Shown here piece by piece: positions 1-11,115 of a stretch of DNA of 60,000 nucleotides (position 1 is its first letter; every line of letters begins with the position of its first letter). The notes under the pieces were generated by a model. The model was not told where the DNA came from and did not search any database. It worked only from the letters and a program-made list of their open reading frames with translations. The stretch is from assembly GCA_009760855.2 (NCBI GenBank), contig WPIO01000065.1:695001-755000 (forward strand), read 5' to 3'. The stretch is from Cristatella mucedo. Its lineage: Eukaryota > Bryozoa > Phylactolaemata > Cristatellidae. Both the position numbers and the translations under genes were made by a program.

Positions 1-2140
1 TGACAGGGAAGGATCGAATTTCCCACATGCATAATCCTCCTTTGGGGTAGGCAAAAATGCAAGGGGCTGGCCTCCGTGTAAGCATAGAGAAGTGCGCCTT
101 CTTAAAACTATTGTACTATATTGTATATCATTATTATATAATTATCATATATCATTATATCATTATTATCCTATTGTATACCGTACCTTGGGCATCAAAT
201 AGACAAGAATGGCATACACCCCACGGATGATAAAGTAGCGGCCATTAAAACGCCCAGCCAACAGACGTCAGTGGCCTCCAGTCATTTATAGGGATGGTGC
301 TATACTATCACAAGTTCTTGCCCAACCTGGCACAGGTATTGCACTCCTTGTACGAATTGCTTCAAAAGTGAAGCAGGTGGCTATGGACTGTTCGCTGCCA
401 ACGGGCTTTCACAAAAGTTAAAGAGATGATTAGTTCTGAAAGCTATCTAGCAGCATACAACGCCAAGGAAATGTTCGTGCTAGCTTGCAGCGCGTAATCT
501 TATGGACTACGTGCGGTTGCATATCATCGATTAGCCGATGGACAGGAGAGACCCGTTGCTTTTGCTTCACGTAGGCTATCCATAAGCGAGAAAAACTATT
601 CGCAGATTGAGACGGAGGCCTCGTCACTAATTTTTGGCGTTATGCGTTTTCATCTATATTTGTATGGGCGGAAGTTCCTGCTGCTTACCAATGTCTGCCT
701 ACATAATCTCATCCTCAGACCTCAGACCGGCATTCCGCCTATTGCTGCCATGCCTATGCAGCGTTGGGGCTGCCGTGCTGTCTGCATGCACATATGTATA
801 TCCATCTGTAACTCCACAAAGTCATAAAGACCATGTGGGTGTTACTCAGGAGAGTTTTGTATAGCGCACTCACAGCCTAAGCGGCTTTCGGTACGCATTC
901 GGTAGCCAACAGATTTCGTCTCACGCAACAAAGAGAAAGTGGGGAGCATAGCAGAGTCAGGAGAGCAGTTGAGGTAGTGAGTTACATAGAAGTAGCTGCT
1001 CAAGACCGCTGAAAACAATTTGCCATAATCGGTAGTAGCAGAGTAGTTGTCGTTCGAGTACAGGCGGTCCGATTATCATGCTAACGTTGGTGCTATGTCG
1101 CCACTGCCACACTAGGGATCGGATCATGGCAGGCCAAGTCACCGTCACCGGCCATGACCCCATACTACAACTGCAGACAGGAACTGGCAATACATGATGG
1201 GTGTCTGCTTCAGGGCACGAGACCAGCCACCCCCATGGCCAGCTCTTGCATGAGCTTTGCAACGGCCATCTCGGCACACATTAAATGAAAGCAACTGCTA
1301 GAAACTACGTCCGGTGGCTGGGCATAGATGGTGACATATAAAATCTGTGTGCCGTAGCTGCCCTCACTGCAACCAAGTGAAGCCTAGATCAACAGCAACC
1401 TCGCATAAGTAGAAGGACCCAGCTGGACGTGGAGACATATTCACATTGATTTTGCCGGGGCCACTTGACAACCACTGTTTCCTAATAGTGTTATATGTGT
1501 TCTCGAAGTGGCTCGAAGTTTTCCACATCAGGGAGGCAACGCCTGGCACCACAATCCAGCCGCTACCTATGGACACTCTTTGCCCAATTGGGTCTACCCA
1601 GGGTAACTGTGTCCTGAAACGGACGGGTGTTCCCTCTCATAGTTTTGCTAGTTTCCTACAGGCTAACGCCATCCGGCACTTCCTTTCGGCACATTATCAC
1701 CCACAGAGCAACGGACTAGCTGAGCGCTTTATACAAACTTTCAAGCGGGCATATGCAGCTAGTGCAGGTGATCAGCAGCACATCGACCAGTTCCTGCTAA
1801 AGCATCGCTCCTCTGAGAATGCCGTGACCGGGTACACCCCATCGCAGTTACTTCTGGCCCGAAACTTGTGCACATGCCCGGGCCTGCTTTGTTCGGCCAC
1901 TGAAGGTGCTGCCTCGCTTTCATCTCCAACTAGGCCTCACAGATATGCGAACGGAGACCTGGTGTGGTACAGGGACTATCGCAACAGGACAAAAATTTGG
2001 TTTCCGGGAACCATAAAGGCAGCCAATGGCTATCTGATTTATCGGATCGAGCCAGAAGATGGTGCTGACGTCGCGATTCGTTACCAAACGTCCTTCGTCG
2101 GCAAGATTTATTGCCTCACGCTGACCAGGTGACTCGGGGA
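1..2140 (+). pseudogene. Ty3-type retrotransposon pol remnant (RT end, RNase H, integrase), copy A
   Basis: This is the 3' half of a broken Ty3-type polyprotein in the canonical order RT, RNase H, integrase. The first 200 bases match the end of the RT in copy B. RNase H-connection sequence follows at about 285-500 and RNase H remnants at about 530-770. A LINE interrupts at 795-1053. The integrase zinc-finger end is visible near 1290-1385 (CPHCNQVK). The integrase core at 1446-2131 includes YHPQSNGLAERF, which carries the catalytic Glu, and then a WYRDYRNRT chromo/GPY-like tail ending in a stop. Many frame breaks make it non-functional. It resembles animal K02A2.6-type gypsy elements. The 5' part lies outside the window for this copy but can be read in copy B. 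Confidence 0.85.
795..1053 (-). mobile_element. LINE family B (CR1/L2-like) 3' fragment, private to copy A
   Basis: About 255 bp match, on the minus strand, the 3' ends of the LINE-B copies at 35615-36105, 39746-40195 and 40412-41035. It splits the Ty3 RNase H region. Copy B is uninterrupted at the homologous site (around 42450-42470), so this insertion postdates the duplication, or was lost from B. The encoded piece is the C-terminal tail of a LINE ORF2 plus 3' sequence, far too short to be autonomous. Confidence 0.75.
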
Positions 2141-2489
2141 AGGTGTGAGCAGGGTGTGGAGGAAGAAAACCTGCTACCGGTTATGCAAGCAATTAAAACA
2201 ATAATTTTGTGATTTTAATAGATATTCATGAATAGAGTATTTTTACGAGTGAAAACTAATGCAGAGTATAACTAACTAAAATAGAGTGAATGGCAGCCTT
2301 GAAATACAGTTTGAAACGACCTAGTTACATAGAGAGAGTTAATATAGCCCAATAATGTTCGCTTACTTTTCGTTTTTTTTGTAATTAGATGTTCAGGTTG
2401 GGTGTGACAGCTCGAAGGTAACATCCCACCGGACCAGTTCCATATATTGGCATTAATACATTGAGGCGTCGATGAAAGCGAACATATTT
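2141..2489. other. Stretch 3' of the Ty3 element, possible 3' LTR
   Basis: AT-rich sequence follows the integrase stop. A purine-rich GGGGAAGG run followed by TGTGAGCAGG could be a polypurine tract and an LTR start, but the matching 5' LTR is not identified, so this is only a possibility. The same sequence lies at 43850-44205 in copy B. No coding potential is seen. Confidence 0.3.
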
Positions 2490-3665
2490 CAACTTGAATG
2501 CTAATAATAAAAAATAAGAATACATATGATAAAGCGTCCTCAATGAACTTAATCTCTTTCCAGGCGCTCTACATTTGCTGCAAAGGAAGTAAAATGGAAA
2601 GGTTAATGGTAACGTGCTTAATAAACGATACGAATAACATGGTTAGGGGTGACATGTACACGGTCAGCATGCACGTAGGGTTAGTGGCAGCATGCACAGT
2701 GACACCACGCATGAGCACAGAGGACGAATCACAGGGACCCACTAAATACTCTCATAAATAATTGCGTGTTTAGTTTCTTTTTAAATGTGGTCAAGTCAGG
2801 AAATGTCGTGACTCAAGTCGGTTTGAGTTCCATGCATTTGAATCATACGAACTAAAGGCATGGTCTCCATTGAATATGGTGTTTGTACGAGGTATAGGTA
2901 AACAGTTAGTTTCCAAAAAAAGCAGGTGGTACGGTGCTTAGTTTTGTGGGGAGTAGATGCGATAGGTACGATGAAGCCAAACAGTTAGGGGACCTGAAAG
3001 TGAGTAACAAAACCTTGAATTCAATGCATCGCTTGACTGAGAGCCGGTGCAGATCGACGAGAATTATTGCGATATTCCAAACTGCGGTAACTAAGACGCT
3101 CAAGGCAGACAAGCCTAGCTGCAGAGTTTTGCACCAGCAGTAACCACCTGATTGCTCAGGCCGGTAGACCAGCAAGCGGTGAGTTAAAGAAGTCAAGACA
3201 GGTAGTCACAAATGCGTGGACCAATTTAGATAAGGCATCCCTGTCCAAACAAGCATAAATTTTTTTGAAATTATATGTAGGTGAAAGTAGGCAGACTTGA
3301 CTGCCTAGCTAATGTTGTCATCTAATGGAAGCTCACTTTGAAACATGACACCTAGATTTCGTGCTGATTCAATGTGCGATATTCTGGCAGAGCAGATTGT
3401 GAGCGTCAGCCTTTATCATTTCTAAACGACACTTGATTTTCCATAAATAGTAAGTTGGTCTTATCATCTACCGATTTCAAAAAGTTTGTTGCCATCAATG
3501 TGTGTAATTCATCAATACATGCAGCAATGGAGCTGATAGAATTCGACGTGCTTCAGGGCAGAGAGAGCAAGGGTACAACTGAGTGTCATCCACATAAAAG
3601 TAAAAGCCTAGGTTGTGCTTGGCAATCACATCGGCGAGAGAAAAAGTAAAAACCGTGAAAGAACA
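2490..3665 (-). mobile_element. LINE family A (L2-like), 5'-truncated, copy A
   Basis: Minus-strand L2-type LINE. At its left end it carries the family's 3' terminus: an AT-rich simple tail and the GATAAAGCG...GGCGCTCTACATTTGCTGCA block common to every LINE-A copy here. Further right are the ORF2 C-terminal segments encoding LLADLHRLSVK- and AP-YLS-LLP-type motifs around 2906-3196, then the region downstream of the RT catalytic core. Frames are broken. Both duplication copies share it (44206-45370). Confidence 0.8.
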
Positions 3666-3905
3666 ATGCGGCTAAAAGTAGGCAGACTTGACTGAGGAGC
3701 TGACGTGGTCGTCTAATGAAAGGTCACTTAGGAATAAAACATGTAGATTTCGTGCCGATTTGACAGAAGGCATGCTGGAAGAGCCGATTTTGAGCGTTAA
3801 ACTTTCCAGTTTCTGAATTCCACTCGATTTGCACATAACTAGTTGGTTGGTTTTATTATATTTAATTTAAGAACATTGATGCAATTCATGTGCCGATATC
3901 GTCAA
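3666..3905 (-). mobile_element. Second LINE-A fragment abutting the first, copy A
   Basis: The block beginning CTAAAAGTAGGCAGACTTGA repeats sequence already present in the neighbouring LINE at about 3284-3460, in the same orientation. Two 5'-truncated or internally duplicated LINE-A pieces therefore sit head to tail. The same arrangement lies at 45371-45605 in copy B. Confidence 0.65.
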
Positions 3906-4597
3906 TATCCCTTGCCTACGAGTCGTTGGCGAACCGTCTCAATCTGCCTCTGCATACACCTTAGCAGTCTCTCATCCTAGCTCGATCTCACACACGCTCT
4001 TACTCTTACCTACTCTCAACTCTCACTCGCTCTCTCCCTCTCACTGTTTCTGTGGCTCGCTCACTGTCTGAACGATGACCCTGGTTTCCGTAGATCCTCC
4101 TAAAAAACGTTACAGGATTAGCCCCGTGTGGCGTGGCCGTGCAGGGACTGGCCGGGGGGGGCGAACAAGCGGCTCTTGCTGGTCGCTCCTCCCACCACGA
4201 TCCGCTGACCGCTCCCAGTAGCCACGTCTCTTGAGATTCTCAGCCAGGATTAGCTGTCGTTAATCTATTGCGTCTGAGCACAAAGCTCGTCACATCACCC
4301 TCGCACACTTTGGCTAGGCATTCGTTTAGGTATAGGCTAACTTGGTCCTCGTAAGCTGTCCGAACAGCAGGCTGATCAGTCATTCCACTTGCACACCTCC
4401 CAGAGCATCCGACCCAGTCGAACCGAGCATGCCTGCGATCTCTTCCCACGAGCTACTGCTTTACCATTACACATTTAAAGGCAGATTTAGATCCTCAATT
4501 CTAATCATTAGGCAGAATGTTGTAGCTGCACATGCAGATTATTTACCCTGATATTTTCACATGGACATTTGACATCGTCGCTATATTACTTAGCAGT
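3906..4597. other. Unassigned stretch with a minus-strand ORF
   Basis: CT-rich then GC-rich sequence with G8 at 4154-4161. A 69-codon minus-strand ORF at 4240-4449 has the same frame in copy B (about 45950-46140), including the shared stretch MTDQPAVRTAYEDQV. B carries a TGA where A has TGG near the start. I do not recognise the family. It may be a decayed exon or retroelement piece. Confidence 0.3.
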
Positions 4598-4807
4598 TGT
4601 GACAGCTCTCTTCGCCAGACAGCTGGCGACAGATTGATGTCCCCACAGATTCCTAAAATACGTTGATTTATGCTGGGCTGCTGAGTCATCAGCAGAGAGT
4701 AACTGTCCGCCCCTCAACCACTCGAGAGACTGTGGCTGCTTTGGCAGGCTCATTCATCGTAATGTCGTAGCCTAATGTTCGTAAGCTTCTGAGTCACATA
4801 CCTCACA
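4598..4807. mobile_element. Candidate solo LTR (Ty3-type), copy A
   Basis: 210 bp begin TGTGACAGC and end CCTCACA, giving TG...CA termini. They are flanked by GCAGT on the left and GTAGT on the right, a 4-of-5 match like the short target duplication of Ty3 elements. An internal block (GACAGCTGGCGACAGATTGATGT...) resembles 27590-27690 in the candidate LTR of the minus-strand Gmr1-like element, and that LTR also has TGTGACAGCC at its inner end. The same block lies at 46299-46509 in copy B. Confidence 0.4.
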
Positions 4808-5442
4808 GTAGTATAAAAAATATCTCAAAAGGCACAAAGTACGGGAGACCAGAGCGACTTGCGCTTGCGAAACCCAACCACCGACTCACATTCTATCGTT
4901 AAAAATTACATACGTACCTTGTGTAGTTACTTAAGAGAGTGGAACCGCACTGCATGCCCTTAATGACTCGCTGCGCCACGAACCACCTTTGTAACAATGG
5001 GAAGCAGTCAGTACCCATTAGTGACTGGGAAGCCAGGTATCAGGATTAGTCAAGCTTCGTTCTGCAGAGCCACTGCTATCGTAACAACTGCCCGATTAAC
5101 CTCAACGCAGTTACAATCTTTGCTCTCGAGGGCACGCGTGTGCTACACACATGCAAGCCGATTCCCGGCCAGGCAAGGTCAGCTCCTACCTCGCAGAGCT
5201 TAGAGTAGATTGAAGTCACGTGCAATGTCTACATCTCATTGGTGGAGTTACCAATCAACCGACTTGGCACTACGTACGTGTTACGTGCGTCAGTGATGTC
5301 GCTTCCATTCAGATTGCTGGCGGTTTTGCCGGTCGAGTTACTCTCCCAGCTTTAGCTAACACTACGGAGTAGCTGATTGTCAACCAGACGAGCCTTTTCA
5401 GCATATGAACCCGAAACGTCAAGTGCCCTGTCTTTCGGCAGT
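4808..5442. other. Intergenic, nothing recognised
   Basis: No coding, RNA or repeat family is recognised. The sequence is shared with copy B (46510-47268), which has about 120 extra bases near 46610-46735. Confidence 0.5.
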
Positions 5443-5640
5443 TCAACCATCTCCTTTGGAGGTGAACAGAGGTAAGCACCGGCCACCTAAGACATGTAGG
5501 GCTCCGATTTTCTGTTTGGCTCCTTCTAGTTCCTTGGCTACTGCTAGTGCCGGTTTCATCAGATTGCTTGGTTCAAACGAGAGTGTTTTCATGTTGTGCA
5601 TGCCGTCCTGCTGTTCGAATGCCCAGCATGCAGCGGCCAA
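5443..5640 (-). pseudogene. Conserved minus-strand ORF fragment of unknown family, copy A
   Basis: A 65-codon reading frame contains FEQQDGMHNMKTLSFEP, followed by LGGRCLPLFTS. Copy B keeps the same frame (47269-47514) with conservative changes and a longer N-terminal part. In both copies a +1 frame downstream continues with VELPKD...SYAEKARLVDN, so this may be a frameshifted gene or retroelement segment. No family recognised. An alternative plus-strand frame is open too but keeps less similarity. Confidence 0.3.
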
Positions 5641-6050
5641 ATTAGCATGCAGGTATTTTAAGTCGCCTTATCTTATTTTAGTCCATCGAACCTAGAGGGC
5701 AGGTAGGACAGCCTCGTCTAGAACCGGGCGCTCACACAGGCTATAAATAGTGTTTCACCCTGTCAACTCTGGGATGAACAGCATTGTCGCATCTTCGATA
5801 AACAATATCGCCACCTCCACGATTCCGCGTATGAGCTATGTGGAGGTATACGCGACTGAGGAAGCAAGAACGAACAAATGTTATACTGCATATCTCTATT
5901 TCGCAAGCCGCCAGCAAAGAAAGACGATGCACATCCAAATCGTGGTAGGATGTACAAGGAAGATTCATAAAAGCGATTGAGGCGCCCGAGCTATAAAACA
6001 TCTGTTCACCTTAAATTGAAAGCTATCCGGCTGCTCCTGTGCTACAAAAA
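5641..6050. other. Intergenic, nothing firm
   Basis: Plus-strand ORF 5750-5980 (begins MFHPVNSGMNS) has a counterpart at 47575-47844 with many replacements. Neither resembles a known family. No other feature seen. Confidence 0.35.
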
Positions 6051-6211
6051 TGCACTAGAGCAGAAAAACGTACTATGCCTGACATTGAAGGTCATACAAG
6101 GAAAAGGAACAATTAAAAAGTACAATGCAAGTACAATGAAAGTACAATGTAAGAAAAAGCACAATGCATGACCTTCAAGGTCATGCATTGTACTTTTTCG
6201 GCTCTAGTGCA
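6051..6211. mobile_element. 161-bp MITE with long terminal inverted repeats, copy A
   Basis: Ends are TGCACTAGAG and CTCTAGTGCA, perfectly inverted. The inverted repeat extends inward about 45 bp with a few mismatches, reaching GAAGGTCAT on the left and ATGACCTTC on the right. The centre holds irregular repeats of AGTACAATGA. There is no coding capacity. The copy at 47875-48036 has the same structure. The superfamily is not assigned because no clear target duplication is seen. Confidence 0.75.
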
Positions 6212-6224
6212 GCACGCATGAGAG

Positions 6225-6720
6225 CATACATTTTGAATAACGGGAACTTACTAAATACTGTGCTTAATAGGTCGGCATTTAATTTGACTTTAAAGTGGTC
6301 AAGTCAAGGGACGTCGTGAAGCAAGTCACAAGTGAGTTCCAGGCTCTGGGAGCATACGGACTAAATGCACGGTCTCCACAGGATTTGAGGTTTGTACGAG
6401 GTATAGGTAAACAGTTAGATTCCAAAAAGAGCGTGGTACGATGCTTAACCTGGTGGTGAAGTATATTTGACAGGTAGGCAGGAGCGAAAGCATAAATGGA
6501 CCGGAAAGTGAGTGACAAAACCTTGAAGTCGATTCGCTGCTTGACTGGGAGCGAGTGCAGGTAGATGAGCGTTGGCGTGTTGTGGCAACTGTGAGGCTCA
6601 CGAATGACAAGCCAAGCTGCAGAGTTTTGCACCAGCTGTTAGTGCCTGATTGCTCAGTCCGGTAGATCAGCAAGCAGTGAGTTACAGAAGTCGAGACGTG
6701 ATGTCACAAATGCGCGTGGA
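6225..6720 (-). mobile_element. LINE-A (L2-like) fragment, copy A
   Basis: Minus-strand ORF2 C-terminal segment encoding SAAWLVIREPHSCHN, LHSLPVKQRIDFKVLSLTFR and PRAWNSL motifs, the typical L2/CR1 C-terminal region. The 3' end has lost its microsatellite. Counterpart at 48055-48540. Confidence 0.8.
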
Positions 6721-7150
6721 GTTTGTCCATACGTCTGTTTACCGCATCATTCTGCAGCCACTTTGATTGACCTAGTATTACGAGGATCAAGCCTGTTTCA
6801 GAAAAACGGTCCATTTGCTGGAATAGGTGGTCGATCCATAAGTACAGCCTAGTTGAAGAGGTGACTTTCTAATTGGCATGAACTTAACAGGACCTGGCTG
6901 GCCTACTCTCCCTCACAACAGTCGGTAGATGATTTCTGTTGTTTGCTCTTCCCTACGTCCAGCCAAAATACTCGATCGTCCCTTAAATTGGCAAATGGTT
7001 TAGCCAGCGGGTGAAACTTGAAAAACTATTCGCCCCATGAAAACAGCCCTTCTCACCGTCAGGCTTTTGTTTTAACACAAGGAAAACATTACTGAGGAGA
7101 CTTCTCAATAAAAGTTTAGTAGACACTGCTGCTGAGGCACAAATCTTTTC
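6721..7150. other. Sequence between LINE and hAT coding remnant
   Basis: Probably the 5' noncoding part of the hAT element (conserved at 48541-48985), but no clear 5' terminal inverted repeat could be placed. No genes seen. Confidence 0.35.
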
Positions 7151-8990
7151 TTAACAACAAGCATGGCCTGAAGTCTTGAAGAGAGCTCTCAGCTGCACCA
7201 AGCTCTTGGTTTCTCAAAACCTGGCATTGCGTGGTCACGGAGATAGTGTTGGCCTGGTTGGTAAGAAAAACTGTGTGAACTTCTTGGAAATTCTTCATCT
7301 TCCAGCTCAGTACGATCTTCTTCTGCAACCACACCTAAACCACGTCAGAAAGAATCCAAAGTCAGTCAGCAAATTTAAAGTGTCTATAGAAAAATCGAAA
7401 TCTCAGAGAGCGCTATATCAAATTCTTTATTATAATTATTATTATTATTATTTATATAGTCTCTTATCTTCAAAACCAAAAACCGGTCAAAACCAAAATG
7501 AGTTCTATAGTGTACTTGCATCCGCAGTGAGAGACAAGCTACTCTGAAACACTTGGGAAAACAGTGCTGTAGAGTTCTGTTTGGCTCAACCCCTGATTTG
7601 ACACACAGCGAGCAGATGTCCGACATCAATAAATATGTCGATATTGATTTTTCTTACAAAGCACACATCATCAAAGAGTCTTTCCTGGGCTTTCCTCAAA
7701 TCTATACCAAAGGTGCTCCAGCAGTTAGGGGTCTCGTCTTGGACAAACTTGAATCTGACAAAATGTCCTTGCAAGATTGCAGGTCGCAGTGGTACGACAA
7801 TGTAGAAGTCAACTTTGGCTACTTGTCCGGTGTCAAAAAAAATACTGTCCAGAAATGAGAAGACAATTTTTGTAAACTGTGATGTTCGCAGCATTAATCT
7901 GGCAGGAATTTAAGCTGCGAGTTATGATTCTGCTGTCTTTACCTTTTTTGGAACAATCGTCGAGACACAACAAAAGTCACGAGCACCTACTTATTTCTTT
8001 CAAGATCAACGCTGAGGTGGGAAGAACTGAAGAAAGTGTTGGACGTCACTGGCAAACGGGACTCGGCATCAAGATGGAGTGCAAGACTGAAGGCTATGAA
8101 AGCTATCAATGATGGACTGGACAGGGGTGCACCATCTTTTGGAGAAACTCTCTGAGGACATAAGTGGAACACTTGAAACAAGGGAAGAAAGAGGAAAGAA
8201 AAAAAAGGGAAAGAAGGGTAGCTGGCAGTCTTCTACGTTGTATTTTGAACGTTACCTTTTTGGCTCTGTTGCCATTTTGGTACTGCATCTTAAGAACAAA
8301 TGACGTGCTCAGAAAAGACTGCAGGATCCTAAGATAAACTTTAAAGGCACCTCTTATGACCTCTATTCTCTCGAGATTGAGTTGTCCAGACTCCCAGAAT
8401 ACATGTACAAAGAAACACTACTAGATGCCAAAAAGAGATGTGAGTTTTGGTAATTTGCAGTTGAATAAAGAATCCGCCGACGGGAACAAATGCTTGGAGA
8501 ACTCAGATCTTGATGTCAAATTAGGTTTCTAGTTGGAAGTTGTGCAGCCTTTGAAGATACTCGACCAGAAAAAACTCCGCCAGCAATGTCTAGATCTGGG
8601 AGTCTTCTATTGTTCAGACGTTGATGGAATAGAGCTGTACAAGGAAATACTTGACTGTGAAATGCTTCTTGCCACACGTCACGACTCGGCACCAAAGACG
8701 CTCCTGGAACTCATGTCTTAAATTGTCAGTTACAGAGATGTATTTCCTAATTAGAGAAGTTTTGCAAGTTTTTCCTACCATTGCTGTATCAGTGGCCAGT
8801 CGCGAACGTTCCTTGAGCAAGCTAAAGACAATCCTGCTTTATCTGAGAGCATCAATGGGCAAGATGGGCTCTCTGATTCGGTCTCATAGATCAAGAAACA
8901 CTTGAAGATATTGACTTTCAAGCGGCAATAGACCAGTTTACCACGTTCGAGGCCAGAAAAAAATCACCTAAGTTAAAGCTGTGATAGCTA
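7150..8990 (+). pseudogene. hAT transposase (ZMYM1-like, DUF4371 plus hAT dimerisation), dead, copy A
   Basis: Successive frames spell a ZMYM1-type hAT transposase. The N-terminal part (7176-7547) has KKNCVNFLEILHLPAQYD and NEFYSVLASAVRDKLL. The DUF4371-like part (7553-7858) has LDKLESDKMSLQDC. The middle part is at about 7879-8303, and LLATRHDSAPKTLLELMS is near 8665-8721. The C-terminal dimerisation domain (about 8740-8990) has FPTIAVSVASRERSLSKLK. Several stops and frameshifts, and an ATT microsatellite near 7430-7455, make it non-functional. The second copy (48988-50890) is broken too, so the element may have died before the duplication. The family catalyses cut-and-paste transposition with 8-bp target duplications. 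Confidence 0.8.
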
Positions 8991-9165
8991 TCTTGTACTT
9001 ACGCTAAAATTAATAACTCTCTCGGCTCGATATGTGCGCTAAAATGTGTTCATTGCAGTTCGCCAGCTGTTGACCTATTTTGCAACTATTTTTGTACAAA
9101 GGAAGGGGTGCCAATCGTAGCTTTGTACCCGGGCACCGAAATGTCTCAGTATGCCTCTGCAAAGG
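8991..9165 (+). mobile_element. Probable 3' end of the hAT element, copy A
   Basis: The sequence downstream of the transposase has GGGGTGCCAAT, then CCCGGGCACCG and GTATGCCTCTG near 9105-9162. This resembles the 3' terminal region of ZMYM1-type hAT transposons (paired GGTGCC/GGCACC and an end like ...CCTCTG). The matching 5' terminus was not found. Same motif in copy B near 51010-51062. Confidence 0.4.
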
Positions 9166-9214
9166 CCGACGTGAACGGCCGGCTGCAGGTCGATAGGAAG
9201 AGTGACCCACTAGC

Positions 9215-9286
9215 GAGGTGAGTACCCAGAGGTGAGACAGGTGAGGTATAGAGGTGAGTACCCAGAGGTGAGACAGGTGAGGTATA
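9215..9286. repeat. 36-bp tandem repeat, two units, copy A only
   Basis: GAGGTGAGTACCCAGAGGTG and the next 16 bases are repeated exactly at 9251-9286. Copy B has only one diverged unit near 51120-51165, so this is a local duplication after the split. Confidence 0.85.
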
Positions 9287-10540
9287 GAGGTGAGCCGCAG
9301 GCCGAGCAGCTAAGCGGCCCTATGGCAGGCTGGTACGCCGGCCAATAATCGTCGTCAGTCGTCACTCAGGACGACGGCCCGTGTGTCCAGCCAGCACCGC
9401 CCGGGGGAAAGGCAGCTCTACTCAACGGGCAGAGGACAGAGCGATCAGTGCAAGGGGTCGCAGACTGCTTAGCAACGCTGAGCTCTAGCAACTCGGCACA
9501 ATGGGCTCTAGTGGCTCAGCTAGCTGCTAGAGCCCATGAGGAGCTCGGGGCTCGGCGTGAGCTGTGGGCAATCCGTCATCGCCTGTCCAAAGCGAAAGGC
9601 TGATGGACTGGAACGAAAGGCGTTGGACCGACGAGCATTCTCGTCGCTGGATTGTCGGTCGCCTCGACCTCAGGTCTAACGAGCCTGCAAGCGGTTACCC
9701 TATTGGGCTGGAGGTCTAGGGAGGAGAAGGTCCGTCTAGCTAGCAGGCTAAGGGGGTGTGTCACAATCGATATTGAACGACTCACGCCAGTAGTGGGCTG
9801 GCTTGCTGACTGGTGGCGACTCGAGTGTGCTTCCTGATATCCCGAATCGTCGCCGTATTCTGCGAAAGACATTGTTCACTACTGAAGATATTCCCACAGC
9901 CCCAGGGTTACAGTGTTCGGTGCTCATCGCTTGAGTCTAATATGCATGCAATGTAATGTATGTCGGCAGTACTTGAAAGCATGCCTTAGCTTAGCAGTTA
10001 CGAGCCTCGTTTTAGTTCGGAAGTTCGGAGTTCGCTTTAACTCGCTAGTTGAATCGAGTCTGGGGAGTCTAGTAACTACTTCAAGCCTGTCGGAAGTTCC
10101 TTGCTGTTTCCAGCAAACGCCCCGGCGTGTCGATGTGTCGGGGAAGGAAGTAAACACGTGGCAGCTAATCGCTTGCGCTCGCTCGCTCTTCCTCTCCTTA
10201 GCCCTCGTTCCGGAGTGTTTTGGTGCAGTCTAATATGAAACTAAAAAAACGCCACTCAGCCGATACAGTCATTCATTAGCACGGCGGCCGCTAAGCTGGT
10301 TTTCAAATCGACGAGTTTCAGTTCCAGATGCTAGCTAAAAAGGATGCCGTTATTCCTGTAGAATCAGATGATGTGAGGAATTTTGCACGGCATCGGACTT
10401 GTTTTGGTGGCGTTCAGCATCGTGCAACTCGTTTGCTCTCTGAGGGCAATACAGTTATTGGCAGTTTCGTTCTTTTATTTAATCACCACCGTAACTTATT
10501 TCATGCCTAATTTGAATTTGTGGTGGACCCAGCGGAGTAG
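9287..10540. other. GC-rich stretch with hairpins, function unknown
   Basis: Noticeably more GC-rich than its flanks and well conserved with copy B (51166-52480). It contains an 11-bp inverted repeat ATGGGCTCTAG/CTAGAGCCCAT at 9501-9537 and a 7-bp stem with a 4-nt loop, CGACGAG-CATT-CTCGTCG, at 9629-9646. The stem is retained in B. ORFs at 9576-9872 and 9913-10233 are open in A, but I do not recognise their products. Confidence 0.4.
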
Positions 10541-10546
10541 CTAGAG

Positions 10547-10576
10547 GGCAGGGGGGCATTGGCTCTCCCCCCTGCC
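10547..10576. repeat. Perfect 10-bp inverted repeat (GGCAGGGGGG/CCCCCCTGCC)
   Basis: The arms at 10547-10556 and 10567-10576 are perfect. In copy B (around 52485-52512) the arms are 9 bp. It could be part of an old DNA-transposon terminus. The flanks up to 10980 hold nothing recognised. Confidence 0.5.
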
Positions 10577-10984
10577 GCAGGATAGCGACCTGGGCCGCCC
10601 CCTTACCAAAGCCAGCAACCGTCGCCTACAACGAAATGATGTCTTAATTGCACTCGATGAGCAACCGACGAGTTTGTGTCGAATAAATACTATGATTTTG
10701 GGCTATAATTTTACATTAATTGTTTGAATCTAGCTAGTTTGGTCTAGCCCAGCCTACTTACGTTTGCCTGCTACGCCGTACCACTAATCTAGGACTCCAT
10801 CATTGCACCAGCGTCATGTGTGCTTGCCATTTAGTGCTTTAGTGGCCGCAACATCGAAAAATTCATTTACATGTCTAAAACTGCGAAACCATGAAAAGGA
10901 AGCAGTGTGTCGGAATGGTAACACATGGGAACTTGTAACACACGGCTCTGTGATGTAACTCTTACACTAGCTTGCCGAACTGGT

Positions 10985-11115
10985 TTGGTCCAGAGGATAA
11001 GGTGCTCGTCCCGATCAAGGTCTAGCCGAGGTCGTGGGCTCGAGCCCCATGGCATATTTGAAGCGCCTGAATAGAGATTAGGTTCTCTTAGGGCGCTATG
11101 CAAATGAATTATATT
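10985..11115 (+). mobile_element. SINE family 2 (tRNA head, L2-like tail), copy A first unit
   Basis: The tRNA-like head has an A-box-like region near GGTCCAGAGGATAAGG and a B-box-like GGGCTCGAGCCCC. After a short linker the tail AGCGCCTGAATAGAGATTAG...TCTTAGGGCGCTATGCAAATGAATTAT mirrors the LINE-A 3' hairpin, with GCGCC pairing with GGCGC around a GAGA/TCTC stem. It is probably mobilised by the L2-type LINE. Present at 52915-53040 in copy B. Confidence 0.65.
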
